Assembly: GCF_003013715.1 (NCBI RefSeq)
Contig: NC_072813.1
Span: 496,001-560,000, forward strand
Length of the DNA: 64,000 nucleotides
Direction: 5' to 3'
Source: Candidozyma auris
Lineage: Eukaryota; Ascomycota; Pichiomycetes; Serinales; Metschnikowiaceae
Position numbers and translations under genes: made by a program
Part shown: positions 43,883 to 53,052 of the stretch, piece by piece
Layout of the letters: the number at the start of each line of letters is the position of its first letter
Position numbering within the stretch: the stretch's first letter is position 1
Notes under the pieces: generated by a model
What the model was told of the DNA's origin: nothing
The model's database searches: none
What the model saw: only the letters and a program-made list of their open reading frames with translations

Positions 43883-46138
43883 TTAGTGCTGCTTGACAAC
43901 ACCGGAGGCATCAGCCATCTTCAAGATGTGCTTCCTGTAGTCGTGGATGCTACCTGGGAATTTCTTGACGGTACCATCTTCACTAACCCAGATCTCGTTA
44001 CAAACTCTCTCTATAGTAGATATATCGTGCGAAACCATGAGCACACCACCCTTGAAATTGATCAAGGCGTCTGCCAAGGCGTCCAAACCTTGCGTGTCCA
44101 AGTGGTTGGAGGGCTCGTCAAGAATTAGCACATGAGGCTGGTTCAAACAAAGCGCAGCAAATGCTACTCTCGATTTTTGACCACCTGACAACAACTGCAT
44201 CTTCTGAAGACCCAAAGAGCCTGTGATTCCAAAAGAGCCCAAATGTCTTCTGTACTCTTCGTCTGATTTACCTGGATACGTTTTTGACATCCACGACACT
44301 GCCGAAAGAGTCAAGTCCATAGCATCAACGTGGTGTTGAGCAAAGTATCCAATTCTCAAACGGCCGTTCTTATTAATATAACCTGAAAGCGGCGTAAGCT
44401 GTCCCAAAAGGAGTTTGAGGAGTGTAGTCTTACCAGTACCGTTACCACCACAGAAGGCAATTCTGGAGTTCATCTGCACATCGAGATTCACGTCCTTCAT
44501 GAGAATCTTATCTGGAGAATAACCAAATGTAACATCTTGAATCTGTAATATTGGAGGTGACACAGAGTCCGGGTCGGGAAACTTGAAGGTAATGACCTTG
44601 TCATCTTCAGGAGGTTCAAGTACTGGTAATTTCTCCAACTTCTTGATACGCGACTGGGCCTCTGATGACTTGGCTGCGTTATATCTGAACTTGTCGATAA
44701 ACAGTTGCAAGTGTTGTCTATACGCCATTTGATTCTCATACTCGCGGCGCTGGTTCTTGATTCTTTCCTCACGGGTATTATAGAACGAATCGAAGTTGGA
44801 GCCACGGTAGTAATCAAGCCTCTCAGAGTGCTGATGAATAATATCAGTAGCTACCTCGTTTAAGAACGACCTATCGTGCGAAACGACTAACACCGTACCT
44901 TCGTAAGATTGCAAGTATTTTGCCAAATAAGTGATGGATGGAACATCCAACATATTGGATGGTTCGTCTAGCAACAACAAGTCAGGCTCGCAAAACAAAG
45001 CTCTCGCAAGAGACAATCTCATTCTCCAACCACCAGAAAATGCTTTAGAAGGTAGCTGCTGGCTCTCTTTGGTGAAACCAAGACCATATAAAATGGAGGC
45101 TGCTCTGCTCTCCGCCTTGTCTGAGTCCATTTCCATGAGCTTTTCGCTCACCTCTTGCAAGTGCTTCTCCAAGTCTCCCCTTTCGTTATCTAGCTTAGTC
45201 TGCTCGTTGGAACCCTCTTCAAACTCAGGCCTGAGTTTCTCAATCTCTTCTATTCTCTCGTTGATTTTCACTTCCTCTTGTAAAAGGGATTTTCTCCAAA
45301 CGTCAGCGTCAAGAACAGTTTGCAAAGCTGGAGTGTCATCACCTCTGATCTCTTGCTCAACATGCAAAATTGTGATATGCTTGGGGATATTCAATTCTCT
45401 TCTAGACAATGCACACAACAAAGTAGATTTACCAATACCATTCTGACCCACAAGACCGTATCTGCGGCCATATGCCAATGTCAACGAAGTGTCACTAAGA
45501 ATGCGCTGGCCGTCACCAACATACAAGTCAAAGTTATCTACCTTGATGTCCTTGGATTTCCCTGCGCTGGAACCAAAATCAAGAGGGTTGATCTCCAAGA
45601 AGAACGAGTCGTAATCTTCCTTCTTTTGCTCGTTCAACAACTTCGACGCCTCGTACTTCACGAATTTGTTATTCCTTTTAGCCACCTTCTTTGCAATCTT
45701 CCTCTCTTGCTTCTCCAACTTCTTCACATCCACTCTCGATTCGATCTGCCTACCAGCATGGGTGATATCACGAGACGCTCCAAGGAATGCCAAAGACGAG
45801 TTGATGTCTCTCTTAGTGTTCTTTTGCAACACATTGACATCCAACAATCTCTTCGACTTATCTCCCGTGATTTCAAGCTTGGCCATATTGTCTTTAAGTT
45901 TTTTGGTGAGCTCCTCGATGAGCAGTGTTACCAATTTGTGAACGGCATCCTTGTTTCCACCGGCGTCTATAAGTAAATCTTCGATGAAGGCAAGTTCTTT
46001 GGGTATGTCGATCAGCTGAGCGGTCACGGAGTCGTCAGTGTTGTTGGAGACGTGCTGAACATAGCCAGCGGCGTAGTCTTGAACGATAGGATCTATTGTA
46101 GGCACAGCTTTCCTAACTTGCAAGCTCACGTTGGACAT
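43883..46138 (-). CDS. GCN20: ABCF ATPase GCN20
   Basis: A 751-residue soluble ABC protein with two ATPase cassettes and no membrane span. The N-terminal ~190 residues are helical and carry the Gcn1-binding region. Cassette 1 has Walker A GQNGIGKST, signature SGGWRMRLSLARAL and Walker B LLLLDEPSNMLD; cassette 2 has GGNGTGKTT, SGGQKSRVAFA and LILDEPSNHLD. Length equals S. cerevisiae Gcn20 (752 aa), which with Gcn1 signals uncharged tRNA on ribosomes to the kinase Gcn2 for general amino-acid control. Between the cassettes is a Lys/Arg-rich linker (about 455-500). It is tandem between FMP30 and the LMBR1-type gene on the minus strand. Confidence 0.95.
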   Translation of the reverse strand: MSNVSLQVRKAVPTIDPIVQDYAAGYVQHVSNNTDDSVTAQLIDIPKELAFIEDLLIDAGGNKDAVHKLVTLLIEELTKKLKDNMAKLEITGDKSKRLLDVNVLQKNTKRDINSSLAFLGASRDITHAGRQIESRVDVKKLEKQERKIAKKVAKRNNKFVKYEASKLLNEQKKEDYDSFFLEINPLDFGSSAGKSKDIKVDNFDLYVGDGQRILSDTSLTLAYGRRYGLVGQNGIGKSTLLCALSRRELNIPKHITILHVEQEIRGDDTPALQTVLDADVWRKSLLQEEVKINERIEEIEKLRPEFEEGSNEQTKLDNERGDLEKHLQEVSEKLMEMDSDKAESRAASILYGLGFTKESQQLPSKAFSGGWRMRLSLARALFCEPDLLLLDEPSNMLDVPSITYLAKYLQSYEGTVLVVSHDRSFLNEVATDIIHQHSERLDYYRGSNFDSFYNTREERIKNQRREYENQMAYRQHLQLFIDKFRYNAAKSSEAQSRIKKLEKLPVLEPPEDDKVITFKFPDPDSVSPPILQIQDVTFGYSPDKILMKDVNLDVQMNSRIAFCGGNGTGKTTLLKLLLGQLTPLSGYINKNGRLRIGYFAQHHVDAMDLTLSAVSWMSKTYPGKSDEEYRRHLGSFGITGSLGLQKMQLLSGGQKSRVAFAALCLNQPHVLILDEPSNHLDTQGLDALADALINFKGGVLMVSHDISTIERVCNEIWVSEDGTVKKFPGSIHDYRKHILKMADASGVVKQH

Positions 46139-46286
46139 TGCAAAATGAAATTTCTTTGAAATGTCCTTTGAGCGACAGAGGAGTGTACGTATAGTTTGTT
46201 AGTGGGGATGTGTGCAGGAAACTGGCTGCAAATATCTACCTATTAAGTGTGTATGCCTAATTTTCACCCAACCTCTATAAAACAGT

Positions 46287-48272
46287 CTATATGATCAAAT
46301 TTTCATTTGCATCATCATCATACTCATATGAATCAATCGGGTCATCGCGATACGATGGTTCTCTCCTACCGAAACGAGTCAGCACTGCATTTTTGATACC
46401 ATTGAGGGTACCACCTAGTTTGTTCCACACATCGCTTCCAAAATACGGTGAAGGCATGAAATTAGCGTCGTCATGGAAAGCATCAATGCGGTTTGTCAAA
46501 GCTCCACCAAACGTTTGGTCGCTGTCTCTCGCCAATTGGTCATCAAATCTCGATTCGCTCTGTCTCTGCAGATCAAGGCTGTTTGAGAGGCGTCCCAAGC
46601 CTTGGTTGCGACGATTGAGCTCTAACGAAACAATTCTGCGGGCCTCTACAATGATCAAATCCTTTCGCTTGGACAGCGACAAATCGATTTCACCAACAGC
46701 TTCTTCACTGTCAAAATCGGCCCACGCGCTGTAGAAATCAGACAGGAGACCAAGTCTTTTTTTCACAATGTCGTACACATTGAATGTAGTCAAGACAATG
46801 GGTATGAGTAAAAGACGTGGAATCCAGTTATTCATCAAGTTGAATAAGCCTGTGAGATGAATTGATTTACCATACCACTCTTCGAAAATCGAGTCCCTGC
46901 TTGCAAAAAGTGTGATAAAATTGTATGACAAGGGAATGGTCAATCTTGCAATGTAAGAAGCATAGAAGGATGCTGAAACGGGATCAGAATTTCTTGGGAC
47001 CAAATGATACTTGTTAAATATCTTGAGTTTTGCTAGCGAATTAAGCGAGCAGAACAACATGTACAGAAAGATCATACTCGAGGAAGTAGCTTGCAAGAAG
47101 TTATGCTTGTGAATTCCAGTCTGATATACTAACGTATTCATGAGGGACAATTTCGTAGAATGAAAAAATTCAGATTGTATGATGACAAAAGAAACAGTGA
47201 AAAGGAACACCGAGAGCGTTCTGCGTGCCGCTGGTTTAACATAGCACTGAAAATAATAATCAATGGTTGGTGGGAATGGAGTGAGTCTTAGACTTCGAAT
47301 TAACAGATTGCGCTCAGCGGGGTTTTCAGCAGCTTTAGCGTCGATGAGCGTTTGAAGGCGACTTATCTGCTCTAGCAAAGTGCTATACTCAGACTCGTAT
47401 GCCGTAAGCTTGTATAAATGATTTTGGAAGTTGTAGGTAAGATTTTTCATGAAATTTTCATTAAGCTGGCTTCTTGTGATAGCATTTGACAGGTCGTAGA
47501 CGTAGTGCCGAGAAATACTCTCGCGCAAGTCATCAGGTATTTGCTTCGAGAGATGGAGAATCCAGTCTCTAAACTCGAAATTTTCAGGCACCGTCAACGA
47601 AGTATAATTTTTTTCCAAAACCAATACCTTAAGCGCCTCTTCTTTAAGTGAAATTTTGCTGTCTTCAAGAGCATCTACTAATCGGGGCACCTTCAAGTAA
47701 TGGTGGTTGATGTTTTGCATGAGATTCCCCTCGACCCAACGGTTGCGTGGAATGGCAATCAAGCCGTGAGCCATAAGCCAAAGAGCCAAAATCAAAGCGT
47801 AAATATGAGATAAGGCAATCACCATTGACTTCAAGTGTCCAAAAGAGAAACCAACCTCGAGCATCAAATAAATAGCACCGGCTATTCCTACCAAAAGCAC
47901 GATTGCTTGAAACTTCAAGTGGGCCCTGAAGGCGTCTTTGAGTTTTGGGAGTCTATGGTAGTGCCCTGATCTATAAAACTCTTGGAGTACTGGAAGAAGA
48001 AGCCATGTGAGCAAGAAAGTGCTCCAGTAGTTCGATTTCCACAACACGAGAATCGTCTTGTCATTTATGGTGAAACCAAAAATGTCGCTAGCCAGATTAT
48101 GCTTCACATAGTCAACCGGCAAGAAAAACGTGATCGATAGAGGCATATAGATCGCTAGGAACAATGGCACCAGCAAGTATAGTTTGTGACGAAACAAGTT
48201 GATGTGGAATTGCAAAAAAGCAAGCGAGATAACCGCTGCAAGAACATAACATAGTAGCAAAAAGAACCACAT
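46287..48272 (-). CDS. LMBR1-domain membrane protein (LMBD2-type)
   Basis: A 661-residue protein with about nine predicted membrane spans: five in the first 180 residues (MWFFLLLCYVLAAVISLAFL, LVPLFLAIYMPLSITFFL, YWSTFLLTWLLLPVL, FQAIVLLVGIAGAIYLML, MVIALSHIYALILALWLM). A cytosolic loop with coiled-coil character (about 190-335) follows, then four more spans, and a polar acidic tail. This matches the LMBR1/LMBD2 family, in which animal LMBD2 regulates GPCR signalling; yeast function is unknown, and as far as I recall S. cerevisiae has no clear orthologue. It is divergent from the next gene over 181 bp. No signal peptide beyond the first span is needed. Confidence 0.75.
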   Translation of the reverse strand: MWFFLLLCYVLAAVISLAFLQFHINLFRHKLYLLVPLFLAIYMPLSITFFLPVDYVKHNLASDIFGFTINDKTILVLWKSNYWSTFLLTWLLLPVLQEFYRSGHYHRLPKLKDAFRAHLKFQAIVLLVGIAGAIYLMLEVGFSFGHLKSMVIALSHIYALILALWLMAHGLIAIPRNRWVEGNLMQNINHHYLKVPRLVDALEDSKISLKEEALKVLVLEKNYTSLTVPENFEFRDWILHLSKQIPDDLRESISRHYVYDLSNAITRSQLNENFMKNLTYNFQNHLYKLTAYESEYSTLLEQISRLQTLIDAKAAENPAERNLLIRSLRLTPFPPTIDYYFQCYVKPAARRTLSVFLFTVSFVIIQSEFFHSTKLSLMNTLVYQTGIHKHNFLQATSSSMIFLYMLFCSLNSLAKLKIFNKYHLVPRNSDPVSASFYASYIARLTIPLSYNFITLFASRDSIFEEWYGKSIHLTGLFNLMNNWIPRLLLIPIVLTTFNVYDIVKKRLGLLSDFYSAWADFDSEEAVGEIDLSLSKRKDLIIVEARRIVSLELNRRNQGLGRLSNSLDLQRQSESRFDDQLARDSDQTFGGALTNRIDAFHDDANFMPSPYFGSDVWNKLGGTLNGIKNAVLTRFGRREPSYRDDPIDSYEYDDDANENLII

Positions 48273-48453
48273 CTAGGCACACCTTTCTAGTTCCTCTTCT
48301 AATGGCTACGTAAACATCAAGGAGTAGGAAGGTAGCTATTGATAATAGAAGTATGTGCAGGGTTCGCACGATGGGACTCTCGGTCCGGGGTGACACTTCT
48401 TTAGATAAGGGTCCTACAATTGATTTTTGAAATAAAAAGTTACCTTGTAAATA

Positions 48454-50436
48454 ATGGTTGAAGAAAATAAAGAGAACGAAAGGATTCACAAGGAGAACAT
48501 TCCGAAGAGTGCCGAAGCAGATGATGCAAGAGTCCACAAACAAGAGGGTGACGGAAGCAAAATGAGTGATGCTCCTAGCACCTCTCCACAAAATGAAGAA
48601 ATTGAGCAAGACCCAAAGAACGAGGCCACTGAGGAACAAAGTAAGACCGAAGAGCTTCCTAAGAGGTCTAAACTGGTGGGTTTTGCTCCAGAACCACACG
48701 AGGACCTCAAAGAGCATCACCAGTACCTTGACGTCAGAAAGAGAGACAAGCAGCAAAGCAACCCATTTCAAAAAATTCCACCTGAGTTGGCGTATTTGGA
48801 CTCCAAATCAGACCATCCAAAGCCATTGCCCACGTTGACCAATGTGTTTGAGCCAAAGGTGAAGGCTAAGCCGTTCAGTGAAATGAGAGACAGAAGGTGT
48901 GTTGCAGTTAAGGATATCTCCGTGATCAATAAGCAGACAGAGCTTAATTTTAATTACTGGGAGACTCCAGACCCATGCAAGTCCGATTGCGTTCTCGTGG
49001 ATGTGAAGTTTGTATCGCTAACATCGTACGATATTTCCAAGCTCAGCAAATACTTGGTCAATCTATCGAACACGAAGGTAGGGTTAGGATTTGACTTCGT
49101 GGGTAAGGTGATACGGCCAGGGCAAAAGTTTGAGGACTCTGAATTCGCACCAGGAACAACTGTGTTCGGCGTCTTGAATCCACATGATCGAAAAGGATCA
49201 CTACTGACTGCTATTGTTGTTGCACCTGCAAGAGACATCTTGATAGCAGTCCCAGATGAAGTATTGACTCAATTGGAATCGTTGGACGTGACACTTTCAT
49301 TCTCTGCATCCTCTGAGTTCACCATAGGTGATGCTGACGACAACGATGCGAGAAGCTCCTCATCAGAGCTATTTCTGTCAAATTCCGATATTCCTCAAGC
49401 CCGTGTCCCACAAGGAAAGAGCGACAGGGCCGTAACCATTAAGCTGCTGGATATGAAAGTTGAGGTCCCTAATTTGGCAAAGTTAACCGTTTTTGGAAGC
49501 TCGGTTTGCAGAGTAAAGCTGGCTCTTCTGTTAATGGACCAAATCTTTAAGCGTCAACACAAGGCAAATATCTTGATCAATGGCGGTGATACACATTTAG
49601 CATACACCTTTATTCAAATTTTGTTTTCGAGTGTTTACAGCGAGATTCTTGACGACTTAAATGTTATTTTGATCGTGAAAGAAAGTTCGCTTGCTCGAAT
49701 TAAGAGCTTAGCTCTGAGAATTGAAAGCAAAAGAAGCGGAAAAATTCATGTCATATCCTTTGATATGGAGAACGAGGATATTGTTCTTCCCAATGAAAAG
49801 GTTCCAATTAATTACAAGAAGATACCATTTTTCGCTGCTGAAATTATCGAGGCCATGATTTCTGCTGTTCCAGCAAACGAGACTGTCAATGCACAAAACA
49901 TCGATAAATGTAAGCTTGATTTGTTCATTGACATCGTGGGAAGTAGAAAAATGTTCCAGCATGGCATGTCTATGACATCCTTGAACGAGGTCAACTTCCC
50001 CTTCAAAAAGAAACTATCTCCGGGAGTGAACATGACAGACCTTTTTGGCAAATCTAAAGGACCACTTTTTGAGAAGCTCATGAAACCCAAGACAGAGGGA
50101 TGTTCATTTGTGTCATTTTGCAAATTCACACTACCGGAACCTTCGTATCTGATTAGCAATTTGGTGGATTTCACAAGCAAAGATCTTTTCAACCCGTGGT
50201 CTGCAAAGTGGCTGCAGGGATTTGCAAATCAATTTGTCGCCAAGTACAGCTATTATGAGAAATTTGACTTGGAAACCAAGAAAGCGTGGGTTGAAGAAGG
50301 ATTACGGCTACTATTGAAGGGCGAATTGAAGTTCGATATACAAGAAGTTGTGGACTGGAGACATAACTTCAAAAAGCATGTCAATGATTTGAAAATACAT
50401 GATGCGCATGTTATTTTTGAGATCGAAACCTTCTAA
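48454..50436 (+). CDS. MDR-superfamily, quinone-oxidoreductase-like protein (AST1/AST2-type?)
   Basis: A 660-residue protein with a long charged N-terminus (1-~135, Glu/Lys/Asn-rich, low complexity). A GroES-like segment follows (about 165-265; NYWETPDPCKSDCVLVDVKF, GLGFDFVGKVIRPG, FAPGTTVFGVLN) and then a Rossmann-like region (about 345-450; LTVFGSSVCRVKLALLLMDQ, ANILINGGDTHLAYTFIQIL). The GxGxxG-type nucleotide motif is poor and no catalytic zinc site is seen, so an enzymatic role is doubtful. The best resemblance is to Ast1/Ast2, which help deliver the proton pump Pma1 to the plasma membrane and are MDR proteins with N-terminal extensions. The C-terminal region (about 500-660) is longer than in that family, so the assignment is tentative. 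Confidence 0.5.
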   Translation: MVEENKENERIHKENIPKSAEADDARVHKQEGDGSKMSDAPSTSPQNEEIEQDPKNEATEEQSKTEELPKRSKLVGFAPEPHEDLKEHHQYLDVRKRDKQQSNPFQKIPPELAYLDSKSDHPKPLPTLTNVFEPKVKAKPFSEMRDRRCVAVKDISVINKQTELNFNYWETPDPCKSDCVLVDVKFVSLTSYDISKLSKYLVNLSNTKVGLGFDFVGKVIRPGQKFEDSEFAPGTTVFGVLNPHDRKGSLLTAIVVAPARDILIAVPDEVLTQLESLDVTLSFSASSEFTIGDADDNDARSSSSELFLSNSDIPQARVPQGKSDRAVTIKLLDMKVEVPNLAKLTVFGSSVCRVKLALLLMDQIFKRQHKANILINGGDTHLAYTFIQILFSSVYSEILDDLNVILIVKESSLARIKSLALRIESKRSGKIHVISFDMENEDIVLPNEKVPINYKKIPFFAAEIIEAMISAVPANETVNAQNIDKCKLDLFIDIVGSRKMFQHGMSMTSLNEVNFPFKKKLSPGVNMTDLFGKSKGPLFEKLMKPKTEGCSFVSFCKFTLPEPSYLISNLVDFTSKDLFNPWSAKWLQGFANQFVAKYSYYEKFDLETKKAWVEEGLRLLLKGELKFDIQEVVDWRHNFKKHVNDLKIHDAHVIFEIETF

Positions 50437-51385
50437 GCAGAATCACTTGGACCCATTTGATGCTGAATCGAGTTTTTTATGTATCATTTTTATTTTTTAG
50501 GGTAGGCGCTTTCGAACATCCACGAAAGGGCCCACCATCTGTACGAGACGAGAGCACAACGCAAGCGCCTGCGAGGGAGCGATCAAAATAGGAAAGCTAC
50601 ACAAGACGATGAAGAGCGAAACTTTTTATCGAGTCCATTGCGAGCATCAAAGCACATAAACTAGTTGATTAAGTAATTGTAGAATGTTGCCCCTTGCGAC
50701 ACTAGACGACGTGGGACAAAGCCGGAGGTGACGCAGCGGTGATTGTCGGGTAGAATGAAGCGGAATGCCGCCGAAGGATCCACCGTTCATCTTGCAGCAT
50801 TGATTTGCAAACAAAGCGCCCCCTGGTGAGAACTAAGGTCGAAGAAGAGCATCAGCACTAATAGCTGCTTCAATTATCCAAAGCAGGCCCCCAAAGCAGC
50901 TGGAACCGTTTTTTTAGCAGCCGCGCTAACTAAAGGTGCTTCCAGCAGACATCAGAGAGGAAAAAAATGCGGTGCTCACGCCAATCGCCATCATACCGTG
51001 ACTCCTGATCTGCAGTGTTGTCAACATGTGGAGAGAAAATGAACCCCATTTTCGTAATCTGCAACCACTGTTTCGGAAGCAATTTTCAGAACAATCCTGA
51101 AATCAAACAGCTTTTCACCGATTCTAGCCCAGTTCAAGTAACGGTTGGTGCCCAGATCAAGACGCGGGCCCCTGGGCCTCTGCAGGAGGATCCAAGCCCC
51201 GATATTCGTCTACAAGCTATCTATCAACTAACCCTCCTCCTTCTCTGTTTCTTGCTCCCGGTGTGTTTTTTTTACTGCTGATAAAGCAGCCTGTCCCTGC
51301 TTCCTCCTATTTTTCATAACAAACCGTTTTCGCTTGCATTTTCCTTTTTCCTTTCTTCATTGCCATAGCTTCATGTCCCTCAACC
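50437..51385 (+). promoter_or_regulatory. Long upstream region of the Ser/Pro/Gln-rich protein gene
   Basis: About 950 bp with no supported gene; it is mixed in composition with pyrimidine-rich tracts near 51230-51380, typical of a leader. The short frame at 51015-51281 has no recognisable product. An out-of-frame upstream ORF overlaps the gene start (separate entry). Confidence 0.4.
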
Positions 51386-51420
51386 ATGTCTGGGTCCATG
51401 AGCGTGCATTCCCTCATTGA
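51373..51420 (+). promoter_or_regulatory. Overlapping upstream ORF (15 codons)
   Basis: ATG at 51373 opens a 15-codon frame ending in TGA 51418-51420, which overlaps the main start at 51386 in another frame. Its ATG has T at -3 (weak) while the main ATG has A at -3 (better), so leaky scanning would be needed. Confidence 0.4.
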
Positions 51421-52975
51421 CAAGTTCTCTGAGGAGGACTCCAAGACAGGGTCGCTGGGGCAGAGGCCGCAAAGGCGACTGCTCTCACTGCCAGCTACCG
51501 GCACCCACTCGAGGAGCAGATCAGCGTCTCCGCTGAAGGCCGCTGCTGAATCATCATCATCAGCATCGCATCATCAACATCATCGCACTGGCTCCACAAG
51601 CCATTCCACGCCTTACCTTCATGCAGCATCAAATCCACAGCATTATAGAGCATCTCCTGCCAACATCCCTGGAGCTCAACCGGCTCCCGTGGCTGAACCA
51701 CATCTCCAGCATCCCTTCCAGCATACACCTCGTAGACTGCAGCAGCCTGCGTTATTTCCTCCGGGAGACCCGCTGGCAGTTCCCCAAGCGGTTGGCCAGC
51801 CCTTCAGAGCTCCATTGCAGCCCCAGCTGCTCGAGCTGATCTTGGGACCCCAGTTTGCTTCGGTCCCTTTCACAGATGCCAGCCTTGTGGAAGCGCTCAA
51901 GCTCCGCACAGAGCAAGAACGGACACGCCAGGAGCTGCTTCGACTCGAACTAGCGCTGCGCAACTTGGCCATCATCCAGTCAGCGGTACAAAATGACGTT
52001 CCTCCTCACATGATAGCATCGATGTGCGTGGGTCCCATCCCAGAAGCCTACATTCAGCAACAATTACAGCAGACTCAGCAAGCACGCGCCCAACAGCACC
52101 AACAGTATCAATTTCCACCACGATCAGAAAAACCTCGAGGTAGCTCTGCTGATATCAGCAAGTCACCTTTCGTGGCTCCGGACCAGCCAGTGCAACCGGG
52201 CTCATCTGCCCAAGGTGCCCTGCCCCGTGTTCGCGGTCAAGATCTTGACAATGCTAGTTTGGTGGCACCACTGAATTTCAAGTTTGGGGCTGGCTCCTCT
52301 GCTGGCAGAAGACCATTGTCGCCAGCTAAGATAGGTGCTGCCGCAGTTGCAAATTTGTCAAATCCTATGACTCCCTATAGACCAGCGCAGAAAACCATTT
52401 CGGCCCACCAAAGACATTTCTCGATGCCAGCAGAAACTGTACTGGCTAAAGGCATAGAAAAATCATCGATGGAGCGCTCGGGACCGAGGACGAGACTGCT
52501 GACACATCTGAGCAAACTGAGCCATCTTCAATCCCCATTGGGTGCAACATCATCAATTCAAGTTCGCCCTTTACCTGCCCAACCCTTACATAAACAAGCA
52601 CGAACGACACAAGCTCCGTCTCAGGAGTCAATGACCTCATTTCAACACGTTATACAATTTCATCATTGGAAACCAGAGTACCCTGGCGGGCAACCCCCAC
52701 AACAGCAGAGTGAGAGAGATCGTCTCTCGCAACCCTCACATAAGCGTCACAAATCTAGTGACATGTCGGTAGACCTAACTAATCAGCGAGAGGGAACTCC
52801 TCAACGAGTCGCACCAAATCCCAGTTTGGAGATGAAGCATGAGGATGCTGATGTCTCCATGGACGCAGGCGACGAAACCATTACTGAGGCGCCAAAAAGA
52901 CGTGATAATGACACTAATAGCGATACATCGCAGTCCCTGGGAAGATTCCCTCATGACATCTTACTGTCGAACTAG
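51386..52975 (+). CDS. Unrecognised Ser/Pro/Gln-rich protein, possibly a regulator
   Basis: A 529-residue frame that I do not recognise with certainty. It is Ser, Pro, Gln and His-rich, with codon runs (TCA and CAT near 51550-51580, CAG/CAA near 52050-52110). One predicted coiled-coil is near residues 155-195 (LKLRTEQERTRQELLRLELA, ALRNLAIIQSAVQNDVPP) and a short conserved-looking block is near 425 (FQHVIQFHHWKPEYPG). Basic KR clusters near 453-456 and 506 could be nuclear signals. Composition suggests a disordered regulator. I count 19 in-frame CTG codons, many in Ser-rich contexts such as RTR-CTG-CTG-TH and SASP-CTG-K, which read more naturally as Ser. It is convergent with SHQ1 (77 bp). 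Confidence 0.75.
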   Translation: MSGSMSVHSLIDKFSEEDSKTGSLGQRPQRRLLSLPATGTHSRSRSASPLKAAAESSSSASHHQHHRTGSTSHSTPYLHAASNPQHYRASPANIPGAQPAPVAEPHLQHPFQHTPRRLQQPALFPPGDPLAVPQAVGQPFRAPLQPQLLELILGPQFASVPFTDASLVEALKLRTEQERTRQELLRLELALRNLAIIQSAVQNDVPPHMIASMCVGPIPEAYIQQQLQQTQQARAQQHQQYQFPPRSEKPRGSSADISKSPFVAPDQPVQPGSSAQGALPRVRGQDLDNASLVAPLNFKFGAGSSAGRRPLSPAKIGAAAVANLSNPMTPYRPAQKTISAHQRHFSMPAETVLAKGIEKSSMERSGPRTRLLTHLSKLSHLQSPLGATSSIQVRPLPAQPLHKQARTTQAPSQESMTSFQHVIQFHHWKPEYPGGQPPQQQSERDRLSQPSHKRHKSSDMSVDLTNQREGTPQRVAPNPSLEMKHEDADVSMDAGDETITEAPKRRDNDTNSDTSQSLGRFPHDILLSN

Positions 52976-53052
52976 CACGGATTATCAGCCAGATCTTGTA
53001 TATTCCGTGGACCAAGAATTCTAAAATACCCATCTATTAATGCATTATAAAA

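Noticed and set aside
48112..48771. 219-codon hydrophobic minus-strand frame
   Set aside because: It overlaps the LMBR1-type gene's 5' end and the oxidoreductase-like gene antisense; hydrophobicity comes from reading acidic coding sequence on the opposite strand.
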